DNA of 7,854 nucleotides from Bacteroidota bacterium (GTDB lineage Bacteria; Bacteroidota; Bacteroidia; Chitinophagales; UBA2359). The number at the start of each line of letters is the position of its first letter. Positions within the stretch are counted from its first letter, which is position 1. The position numbers were made by a program, and so were the translations under genes. The notes under the pieces are model-generated. The model was not told the origin of the DNA and ran no database searches. It saw only the letters and a program-made list of their open reading frames with translations. Positions 1-7,000 of this stretch are shown one piece after another. The stretch covers positions 2,209 through 10,062 of the forward strand of contig JAHDGT010000131.1 of NCBI GenBank assembly GCA_020631675.1, in the 5' to 3' direction.

Positions 1-84
1 CTCAAAGGTACGATTATGCTATGTTTTCTGACTATGGAGAACTTTTTGCATCGAACAATCATTATATTGAAACATCATTAGCCT

Positions 85-1197
85 ATGGGATCATCTTGGA
101 AAATAGGGCGTTTCTTAGATATAGACGTCTTTATACATTGGAGCTTTCCGCTTATCATACTCTACTTTTTATACATCAGTGGAGCGGGTAGTGCGGCGAC
201 CGTCGCCTTGTCGGTAGCCTTTATCTTGCTGCTCTTTGTATGCGTTACGCTGCATGAGTACGGGCATGCCTTGGCAGCGCGTGGCTATGGGATCAATACC
301 CGCAGCATTACGCTATCGCCCATTGGCGGTGTAGCACAACTGGAAAGCATACCTGAAAAACCAAGACAAGAACTCTGGGTGGCCATTGCTGGTCCGCTGG
401 TCAATGTGGCCATCGCGGCGGTACTCATTCCTTTCGCTTTTTTCGCTTTCCCGCTAAGTGGCTTTGGGGAAGAGATCATTGGAGAAGCATTGGTACCGGA
501 TATAGCGACTTTGGTCTGGGCTTTAGGGGCGGTTAATATCAGCTTGGTTTTATTCAACCTCATTCCTGCTTTCCCTATGGATGGGGGGCGGGTGCTGCGT
601 GCGCTTTTAGCCATGAAGCTGGGCCGTTTAAAAGCAACGACTTGGGCGGTGCGCATCGGCCAGTTTTTCGCTTTGCTGTTCGCGATTTACGCGATCGTAT
701 CCGGAGGCAGTCCGTTTTTATTCATCATCGCGATATTCATTTACTTCGCTGCTCGCAGTGAAGAACGCTATGTGAAGATCGACCATGCTTTGTCGAACAG
801 ACAGATACATGAAGTAACGCAAGAGCATTTTTACAGTGCGGATCAGAATGCGACCCTACAAGAAACACTCAGCAATAGTGTGAATCAGGGCGAAGATGAT
901 CTATTGGTAACAGATGAAGGTCGGTACATAGGTGTACTGCGCAAGCGAGACCTGATGCAAAAGGTATTACGAGAGCAAACGGGCAGTGCCAGTGTGCTTT
1001 CAGCAACGCTCTTACAAGTACCGAGCCTACAACTGACGGATAGTGCTAAGGTGGCACTGAAAACCATGCAGAAGCATCGAATCAATGTACTGCCAGTTAT
1101 GAACAGCGGTGAGATGGTAGGTGTAGTGTATTGGCGGGTGTTGCAACAGTTGTTGCAGTATAATAATTTTCAGAAATCGAGTACGGCGGCTAACTAG
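85..1197 (+). CDS. Site-2 protease family (M50) intramembrane zinc metalloprotease with C-terminal CBS pair
   Basis: This 370-residue membrane protein carries both catalytic signatures of site-2 proteases. HEYGH at residues 57-61 supplies two zinc-binding His and the Glu base; N158-L-I-P-A-F-P-M-D-G-G-R169 matches the family's NPxPxxDGGR-type segment with the third zinc ligand, Asp166. Hydrophobic segments lie at about 15-30, 38-60, 99-122, 140-162 and 188-222. Residues about 238-360 form two CBS motifs (for example GRYIGVLRKRDLM at 279-291 and INVLPVMNSGEMVGVV at 333-348). CBS pairs in this subgroup are thought to sense adenine nucleotides. The family cleaves substrates within the membrane; the substrate here is unknown. 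The ATG start is supported because WKIGRFLDIDVFIHW (5-19) is the usual N-terminal beginning of these proteins and an in-frame TAG lies at 79-81. No clear Shine-Dalgarno is visible, as is normal in Bacteroidota. The gene looks complete. Family assignment is firm; biological role is open. Confidence 0.95.
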   Translation: MGSSWKIGRFLDIDVFIHWSFPLIILYFLYISGAGSAATVALSVAFILLLFVCVTLHEYGHALAARGYGINTRSITLSPIGGVAQLESIPEKPRQELWVAIAGPLVNVAIAAVLIPFAFFAFPLSGFGEEIIGEALVPDIATLVWALGAVNISLVLFNLIPAFPMDGGRVLRALLAMKLGRLKATTWAVRIGQFFALLFAIYAIVSGGSPFLFIIAIFIYFAARSEERYVKIDHALSNRQIHEVTQEHFYSADQNATLQETLSNSVNQGEDDLLVTDEGRYIGVLRKRDLMQKVLREQTGSASVLSATLLQVPSLQLTDSAKVALKTMQKHRINVLPVMNSGEMVGVVYWRVLQQLLQYNNFQKSSTAAN

Positions 1198-1231
1198 ATA
1201 TTGGCTGAATTCAAAACGGTTTTCAAAATCG

Positions 1232-1332
1232 CTTCGTGTAACTTAGTGTTCTTCTTTCTTTGTGGTAAATGAATTCTTCAAATTCAAGCTTTTGCTGACC
1301 ACGAAGAACCAAGGGCACGAAGATGCACAAAG
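1232..1332. repeat. Imperfect 35-nt inverted repeat built of CACGAAG / CTTCGTG words
   Basis: The left arm at 1232-1266 and the right arm at 1298-1332 are reverse complements at 26 of 35 positions by hand alignment, with a 31-nt loop. Each arm is itself repetitive: CTTCGTG, CTTAGTG and CTTTGTG begin at 1232, 1242 and 1258, and CACGAAG, CACGAAG and CACAAAG begin at 1300, 1316 and 1326. It begins 35 nt after the protease stop and ends 73 nt before the next gene. No T-run follows, so it is not a classical terminator. It may be a dispersed intergenic repeat or a structured RNA segment. Confidence 0.7.
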
Positions 1333-1405
1333 TGTTTTAAGAGATTTTAGGATAAATGGTCTGAAACACACATGAAACCTTATCAAGAAACTACTGAATA
1401 AGAAA

Positions 1406-1831
1406 ATGTCGACTTTAAGCAAAGTAAGAATAGATAAATGGTTGTGGTCGGTGCGTGCTTTTAAAACACGTAGCTTGGCAACCGATGCTTGCAAAGCAGG
1501 TAGAGTGAAGATAGACGGCAAAAGTGTGAAGCCTTCTTATATGCTTCAAGTAGGAGAAACCGTAAGTGCCCAAAAAGGGGCAGAGAAGAAAGTGTTGAAG
1601 GTGGTACAACTCATTGAAAAGCGGGTAGGTGCGAAGGTCGCCGTGACTTGCTATGAGGACTTATCTCCACCTCCGATCGTGTCTAAGCACAAGCCTGGTT
1701 CACCAGCTTTTTATGATTTCCCGATCGCATTGAGAAAGCCGGGTGATGGAAGACCGACTAAACGAGAGCGTCGTAATTTGGATAAATTTTACGATCTGGA
1801 TGTGAATCCGGATACGGATTTTGAAGAGTAA
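1406..1831 (+). CDS. hslR: S4-domain RNA-binding protein, Hsp15 (HslR) family
   Basis: The product has 141 residues, close to the roughly 133 of E. coli Hsp15. An S4 RNA-binding domain fills residues about 7-66: VRIDKWLWSVRAFKTRSLA (7-25) is the family hallmark, followed by GRVKIDGKSVKPS (32-44) and VGETV (49-53). The basic C-terminal signature GRPTKRERRNLDKF (115-128) corresponds to the RRPDKKERRDLLRF region of Hsp15 and separates it from other small S4 proteins. In E. coli, Hsp15 binds free 50S subunits that carry peptidyl-tRNA after abortive dissociation and helps recycle them; the same cytoplasmic role is inferred here. The acidic tail (129-141) is less conserved. The ATG puts the hallmark six residues from the N terminus, as expected; the upstream stretch is A-rich with no clear Shine-Dalgarno. 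The gene stands 208 nt after the protease gene. The symbol rests on family resemblance only. Confidence 0.9.
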   Translation: MSTLSKVRIDKWLWSVRAFKTRSLATDACKAGRVKIDGKSVKPSYMLQVGETVSAQKGAEKKVLKVVQLIEKRVGAKVAVTCYEDLSPPPIVSKHKPGSPAFYDFPIALRKPGDGRPTKRERRNLDKFYDLDVNPDTDFEE

Positions 1832-1960
1832 TTCATAGTACTGCTACTGCTGCACTTGCGATCTATCTCGAATCATCGTAACTTGATGCTTCTTACCACC
1901 TCATAGTCCTTGATTCACAGGCTTGTTCCCTTTTATTGCGTTTTATCTAAGCTTTTCATT

Positions 1961-3331
1961 GTGAGAACTTTTTTTCAAGCATTTTTACTTTGTTTGATGC
2001 TGGGTCTGTTGGCCTATTGTTTAATGTTGCTGTTAGGCAGCAATAGCGATCTATTTGAGCGAAAAACCAAAACCAAGCAAAAGACCAGAACCACCAAACA
2101 AGAAACAAAGCGTTTAGATAAGGGCTTGGATCGTGTGGAGAAGGTTTTTGACGTGGTTACGGGTAAGAAGCGCACTAGTAAAGCGACCAGCAGCAATGAT
2201 GTTCGTCCTTCCGAAACACCAGAAAAAACGCTACCTAAAAAAGAGATCATTCCCCCGGTCAAAAAATCGGATATCGATATGACCGAAGGAGCAGTAGCGG
2301 ATAAGCGAGCAGCGGACTCGCCAGAATCCACTATCCCACCCGGACCAGCACGAGGCACTCGTCCTGAACTATTGACTAACGACAATGGCGCGTTCCGCAT
2401 TCAAGTAGGGGCGTTTAATACGCAAGAGCCGGATATGCGAGGCTATCGGGAGATCACTCACTTAGGCAGAGTGTATGTAGAGCCGAATAAGAACGGCAGC
2501 ATTTTATACTTGGGGAATATGAGTACCCGTGATCATGCAGAGCGTTTATTGGAAACGGTGCAATCAAAAGGTTTCATGGATGCCTTCATATCAGAACGCA
2601 TTACAAAACGAGCCAGCCAAAGTCCGGAGTCCCGCTTCGGGAGCACCCCGCCTGATGAGATGTTCACCATTCGCCTCGGTAGCTTCAAAGCACCGCCGCT
2701 TCGTAATTTAGGGGGGCTGAATGGCATTGGGCAAGTCTACTTGCAGCAGAATAGCAATGAGATGTTCACCGCTATTCTAGTAGGCCAAAGCACAGCGGAT
2801 GATACCCCATCCAACGCCCTGAAATTTGTTAGAGATAAAGGCTTTTACGATGCGATGGAAGTACCCAGCACTTTTGATACCGACCAAATGATGTTGGTGA
2901 TAGATGCTTCGGGAGCAACTTATGCGGCCCGTGCTGATGGTAGTGGTACGATCACCAAAACAACGCCTAAGTCTACAGCTAAAGAGAACACAGTAGCAGA
3001 ACGTGTTAAAATCACGCCTACTACACTAAGCACAACAACCGCTTCCCCTGACGGCTATTCCGTGAAGGGAAGGTATTTCATTCAATTGGCAGCCGTATCC
3101 ACACCTTCGCCGGATGTGACCAGCTATGATAAACTGAGTGGCTTGGGTTCGGTCTATTCTGATTATTTACCCAAGAAGGGTATTACTCGTGTCTTACTAG
3201 GCGGCTATACCTCTGAAGTAGCTGCGGAAAGGGTATTGAAGCAAGTGAAAGCAAAGGGCATTAAAAACGCTTACGTACACAGAGGCGTATACGAAAGCAA
3301 AGGCAAGAAATTATTGATCAAGAAACAGTAG
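1961..3331 (+). CDS. Membrane-anchored protein with three SPOR-like repeats
   Basis: The open frame runs from TTG 1910, but I prefer GTG 1961 because it gives M-R-T-F-F then an uninterrupted hydrophobic helix, while the extra 17 residues look untypical; ATG 1997 would cut the helix. Numbering from TTG 1910 (473 residues): hydrophobic segment 21-43; Lys/Arg/Thr-rich stretch 51-92; Pro-rich linker to about 160; then three repeats at about 162-229, 252-317 and 389-457. Each repeat opens with a strand like FRIQVGAF, FTIRLGSF or YFIQLAAV, continues with an LG.V/IG.V turn, and ends with a G-[FI]-.-[DN]-A segment (GFMDAF, GFYDAM, GIKNAY). This is the pattern of SPOR domains, which bind peptidoglycan glycan strands stripped of peptides, often at division sites. 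The middle repeat is the most degenerate. A wall-binding, possibly FtsN-like, envelope role is inferred. The SPOR call is by pattern only. Confidence 0.8.
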   Translation: MRTFFQAFLLCLMLGLLAYCLMLLLGSNSDLFERKTKTKQKTRTTKQETKRLDKGLDRVEKVFDVVTGKKRTSKATSSNDVRPSETPEKTLPKKEIIPPVKKSDIDMTEGAVADKRAADSPESTIPPGPARGTRPELLTNDNGAFRIQVGAFNTQEPDMRGYREITHLGRVYVEPNKNGSILYLGNMSTRDHAERLLETVQSKGFMDAFISERITKRASQSPESRFGSTPPDEMFTIRLGSFKAPPLRNLGGLNGIGQVYLQQNSNEMFTAILVGQSTADDTPSNALKFVRDKGFYDAMEVPSTFDTDQMMLVIDASGATYAARADGSGTITKTTPKSTAKENTVAERVKITPTTLSTTTASPDGYSVKGRYFIQLAAVSTPSPDVTSYDKLSGLGSVYSDYLPKKGITRVLLGGYTSEVAAERVLKQVKAKGIKNAYVHRGVYESKGKKLLIKKQ

Positions 3332-3341
3332 TGGTATAGAG

Positions 3342-3358
3342 AGTGGGGGCAGCTCACT
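3342..3358. terminator. Weak hairpin between convergent genes
   Basis: AGTGGG at 3342-3347 can pair with GCTCACT-side bases at 3353-3358 (six pairs including one G-T), with a 5-nt loop. It sits in the roughly 25-nt gap between the stop of the SPOR gene and the stop of the minus-strand gene, overlapping the latter's stop codon. No T-run follows on either strand, so a terminator role is only suggested by position. Confidence 0.2.
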
Positions 3359-3794
3359 AAAGCTTTGTTCGCTTGTAAGGATTTGATATAGGCTCATCTC
3401 CATCCACATAAGCCTCTCCTTTGAAAATGATATAGACATAGGTCAGCCAAGTAATGCTTCCTAATACAAGAAATAATCCACAACCCGCCATCCATATCGT
3501 TCTCGCATGCTTGGATGTCCAGCCCGTCCCCTCCGGGTCAAAAAAATCCGGGCCGAATAAAAAGCAGAAGCAGGTCACGCAGTAAATGGTACTGCCTAAT
3601 AAGCTGGTCCACCGCTTCTCGTACATCTCCCGTCTATTGCTGCGTTTATAGGCCGCTTTTTTAATGGGGTCTTTATTGACCTCCTTCATCTCATCTGCAA
3701 AAGAGGTCAGAAAATCCACAGTAAGCTCCACCTTGTCATTCGGGCTGAGTTCTTCTATCTTTTTCTTTAGTTTGTCTTTTTGCTGTTCGTCCAT
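3357..3794 (-). CDS. Small two-helix membrane protein of unknown function
   Basis: I do not recognise this 145-residue protein. Residues 1-40 are charged and probably helical (KDKLKKKIEELSPNDKVEL), followed by a basic patch at 45-61 (KKAAYKRSNRREMYEKR). Two hydrophobic segments lie at about 64-81 (containing CVTCFCF) and 98-124, joined by a short acidic/Gly loop, GPDFFDPEGTGW (81-92). The tail ends with SNPYKRTKL. The basic patch before the first helix and the basic tail suggest both ends lie in the cytoplasm. The ATG is the first in the open frame, and a coding gene is favoured over a shadow because no other gene covers this interval, the frame fills the whole convergent gap, and the domain order is protein-like. 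It is convergent with the SPOR gene and divergent from the LTD gene, so it has its own promoter, most likely within 3795-3900. Confidence 0.75.
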   Translation of the reverse strand: MDEQQKDKLKKKIEELSPNDKVELTVDFLTSFADEMKEVNKDPIKKAAYKRSNRREMYEKRWTSLLGSTIYCVTCFCFLFGPDFFDPEGTGWTSKHARTIWMAGCGLFLVLGSITWLTYVYIIFKGEAYVDGDEPISNPYKRTKL

Positions 3795-3842
3795 ATGCTC
3801 TAAAATACGAACAGACTGACTAATTTACTAGCAGCCTTTCAT

Positions 3843-3850
3843 TACTTTTG
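3843..3850 (+). promoter_or_regulatory. Possible Bacteroidota -7 promoter element
   Basis: TACTTTTG matches TAnnTTTG, the -7 box of the Bacteroidota housekeeping sigma factor. The expected -33 TTTG is missing at the usual 19-21 nt spacing, so this may be chance. If real it would give the LTD gene a leader of about 225 nt that includes the hairpins and the heptamer repeat. Confidence 0.2.
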
Positions 3851-3998
3851 CTCACTGGCCTGTTCTGCCATTCAAATTGATTAAATTCGCATGTTTTGCA
3901 TGTAGTGCGTATAGGCACGCGCATACCCCTGCTCCCACAGTTTTAAGTAGTTGGACAAAAGTAATCTTATAGTGCTGGCAACGTAAATGCTTTATCGT

Positions 3999-4043
3999 CA
4001 GCACGAAATCTTATGTCTTACGTCTTAAATCTTATGTCTTGTT
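3999..4043 (+). repeat. Tandem 7-nt repeat (TCTTAYG), left copy, with CAGCACGA lead-in
   Basis: CAGCACGA at 3999-4006, two bases, then five consecutive 7-nt units start at 4009, 4016, 4023, 4030 and 4037. The units at 4009 and 4030 are TCTTATG, that at 4016 is TCTTACG, and those at 4023 and 4037 diverge in their last bases (TCTTAAA, TCTTGTT). The run ends 39 nt before the LTD start codon. A matching block lies at 7703-7746 on the far side of the gene. Function unknown. Confidence 0.8.
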
Positions 4044-4082
4044 ACTTAGAACATCATCCCATCTCTATACAGCATCAGCACT

Positions 4083-7000
4083 ATGAATAAGTCATTCATG
4101 AAGCACATTGGCTTTCTCTTCTTGTTTTCCCTAAGCACTTTCCTACTCAAAGCGCAGGTCGATTGTGCCTCGCTCTCTCCTGCCGATTACAACATCTGCG
4201 ATCAGTTCACAGCAGGAAGTGATCTCAGCGATTGGTCGGGGAATGTGGATTTATTCCAGATCAATGATTCGGAGCAGTTGCAATTGAACGATTCAGAGGC
4301 GGGTGAAGCCATGATCGTTCAACCGACAGGCGGTGACTTGAACGCGGAAGGCGATACAGAGTGGCGCGTCTATTTACAATTGGACTTTTCTCCTTCGGGC
4401 AGCAACAATGCGCAATTTTGGTTGGCGGCCGATCAATCCGACTTGTCTTCGGCAAATGGCTATTACCTTCAATTAGGAGAAGGGGGTAGTGATGATGCGA
4501 TCCGCTTATTCACAGAAGGCGGCAGCAATGACAGCACCCCTATTTGTAGTACCGAAGATGGAGGCATTAGCGGAGGCATGGACCTATACTTACGCATTAT
4601 ACGATCTGCCGCTGGCGAGTGGGACATATACACCGCACCTACAGTAGATGATGCCGCACTGACCTTAGTAGCAAGTGGTACGAATACCGACTTTAGCAGT
4701 GCCAGCTTTATGGGTTTGCTTTGTGAATATACCAGCAGCAATAGCGATGCTTTCTTCATGGATGAGGTGTTCGTGAACGGCATGCAGGCGGATGTGACCC
4801 CTCCTACTTTGGTAGCTACATCTGTGATCGACGCCAGTACGATTCAACTGACTTTTGATGAGCCATTAGATGTGGCTACAGCTGAGAACACAAGTAATTA
4901 TCTTTTCTCTTTTGGCATTGCCAGTGCGGTAGTTGATGCGGACCCTGCTATTGTGACCGTAACCACCAGCTCACCAATGACAACAGGAGAGCATAACTTG
5001 AACGTAAGTGGTGTAACGGATCTTGCTGGAAATCTTTTTTCAGAAACTATACCCATCACCTATTTCGAGGCAAGTACCAGTGATGTGGTCATTACAGAGC
5101 TATTCCCGGATCCAGAACCACAAGTAGGTTTGCCAGTTTTCGAGTTTGTGGAACTGTACAATAGAACTGACCTAAGCATTGATCTTAGTAATTGGAGCCT
5201 TACAGATAGTTATCCTGAAGAGGGTGCTACCATACCTCCTACTACTTTAGCAGCTGGCGAATACCTCATAATTTGCCCTACAGGAGATGCCTTTGATGCT
5301 TGGTCCGCCTTGCCAGATATTCAAGTCGTAGCCGTACCCAGTTTCCCCTCTTTGAATAATAGTGGTGATGAGATCGCACTCTTGAACAATGCGGGCAACC
5401 TGGTAGATGTGGTAGCTTATTCCAGTGATTGGTATCGCGATGAGGATAAAGACAATGGCGGCTGGACTCTAGAACGCATCAATGTGGATAATCTCTGTGA
5501 TACGCCCGCCAACTGGATCGCCTCGGAAGATGAAGACGGCGGAACGCCCGGAGCAGTCAATAGTGTGCAGGGTCTGTATGTAGATGATTTAGCCCCTATA
5601 GTGATCAGTGCCAGCATAGATTCTCCTTCTTCTTTAGAACTCTTTTTCAATGAGACCTTAGATGCTACAACAGCAGCCAATCCAGCCAATTACAGCATGA
5701 GTGAGGGTATTGGTATTGCTACTGTAATAGAAGATACAGAATCCGTCGTGCTGATGTTAGATGCTGATCTACAAGCGGGTATTCTGTACACCTTAACGAT
5801 CAATGGCGTAGAGGACTGTGTGGATAATGCGACGGCCGGACTCACGGTTTCCGTCGCCCTTCCCGGAGAGCCTGAACCTTATGATGTGTTGGTCAATGAG
5901 GTGTATGTCGACCTAGAACCCCAAGTCGGTTTCGATTTGGAGACATTGGACCTACCCGAGGCGGAATTCATTGAACTGTATAACCGATCTGACAAGACCA
6001 TAGCATTAGAGAACTGGTTCTTGATTGATGCGAAGCCGGATACGGCGGTATTAGGCAACTATTTGCTCTTGCCTAATAGTTACGTGATCCTAACAGATGC
6101 CGAAGAAGCCTATCAATTCACCGAGCGCGGCATTCCGGTTTTAGGGGTAGACAATATGGTGGATCTGAACACCACCTCTGAAACCCTGACGCTGACAGAT
6201 GCCACCGATGAGGTGATCGATCATATGTACTACAGTACGGCTTACTACAAAGATGAAGTAAAAGACGGCGGCGGCTGGACCATTGAGCGCATCGACCCGC
6301 AAAACCCTTGTGGTACTTACTACAATTATACGGCTTCAGTAGACCCGAGCGGAGGTACCCCCGGTGTGATCAATAGCGTAGATGCAGATAACTCGGACGA
6401 AAGTGCGCCCATACTCCTGCGTGCTGAAATGACCAATGCCATCACCCTACGCCTGTACTTCAATGAAAGCATAGAACGCGCTGCACTTTTGGATCCCACT
6501 AACTATACGATCAGCGGTGGTATCGGTCAGCCAGTCAATGTGAGCATGCGTGGCGCGGGCAGCAGTATCGTACAGCTCCAACTTGCCAATTCTATTGACA
6601 TTGCCCAAGTCTATACCGTTACGGTTAGTGGACTAAGTGATTGTGTAGGCAATGCCCTTAACTTAGAGAATGAAGTGGACTTCGGCTTCCCCACTGCTGC
6701 CGAGCCGAATGACATTGTGATCAACGAAATACTATTCAACCCAGATACGGGTGGTACGGATTATGTAGAGCTGTACAATCGCTCAAACAAAACCATTGAT
6801 CTAAGTGAGTGGTACACCGCCACTAAAGATGTAGAACTCAGCTTGGCTGCTCCTCTAGAGGATTTCAAAATCATTAGCCTGGATCGCTGGACGATCCTGC
6901 CAGATAGCTATATCGTACTAAGTGAACTCAGCACCATTTATACAGGTGATGCCTTCACGCCTGATCGCCTGCGCAACAGCGTTCTGAATAACTATGGCGG

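Larger units (their letters stand above)
3795..4082. other. 288-nt divergent intergenic region
   Basis: This gap must hold the promoters of both the minus-strand small membrane gene and the plus-strand LTD gene. On the plus strand, TACTTTTG at 3843-3850 fits the Bacteroidota -7 element TAnnTTTG exactly, but no TTG lies about 20 nt upstream and it is 233 nt from the LTD start. A possible hairpin pairs GTGCGT (3905-3910) with ACGCGC (3917-3922), including one G-T pair. A second inverted pair is GTGCTG (3972-3977) and CAGCAC (3999-4004). The 3' part is a 7-nt tandem repeat listed separately. I see no open frame of note and no RNA gene. Confidence 0.6.

Noticed and set aside
3..191. Plus-strand open frame from the left edge running into the protease gene
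   Set aside because: It is protein-like for the first 84 bases but its second half overlaps the well-supported protease N terminus in another frame. It has no recognisable motif, so a 3' gene fragment cannot be claimed.
285..656. Minus-strand 123-residue open frame inside the protease gene
   Set aside because: It is the antisense shadow of the conserved catalytic region.
1243..1521. Minus-strand 92-residue open frame
   Set aside because: It covers the inverted repeat and the antisense of the S4 domain; the peptide has no family features and the plus-strand gene is certain.
1856..1886. Promoter TTG-N20-TAACTTGA upstream of the SPOR gene
   Set aside because: The -7 box differs from TAnnTTTG at two positions and the -33 box is a bare TTG, so it is too weak to annotate.
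2014..2400. Minus-strand 128-residue open frame inside the SPOR gene
   Set aside because: It is antisense to the low-complexity linker, which tends to leave reverse frames open; no motif supports it.
4009..4043. CRISPR array
   Set aside because: The repeats are 7 nt and directly adjacent with no spacers, so this is a tandem repeat.
4469..4783. Minus-strand 104-residue open frame inside the LTD gene
   Set aside because: Its Ser/Pro-rich composition is what antisense of the Gly/Ser/Asp-rich domain gives; no start context or family match.
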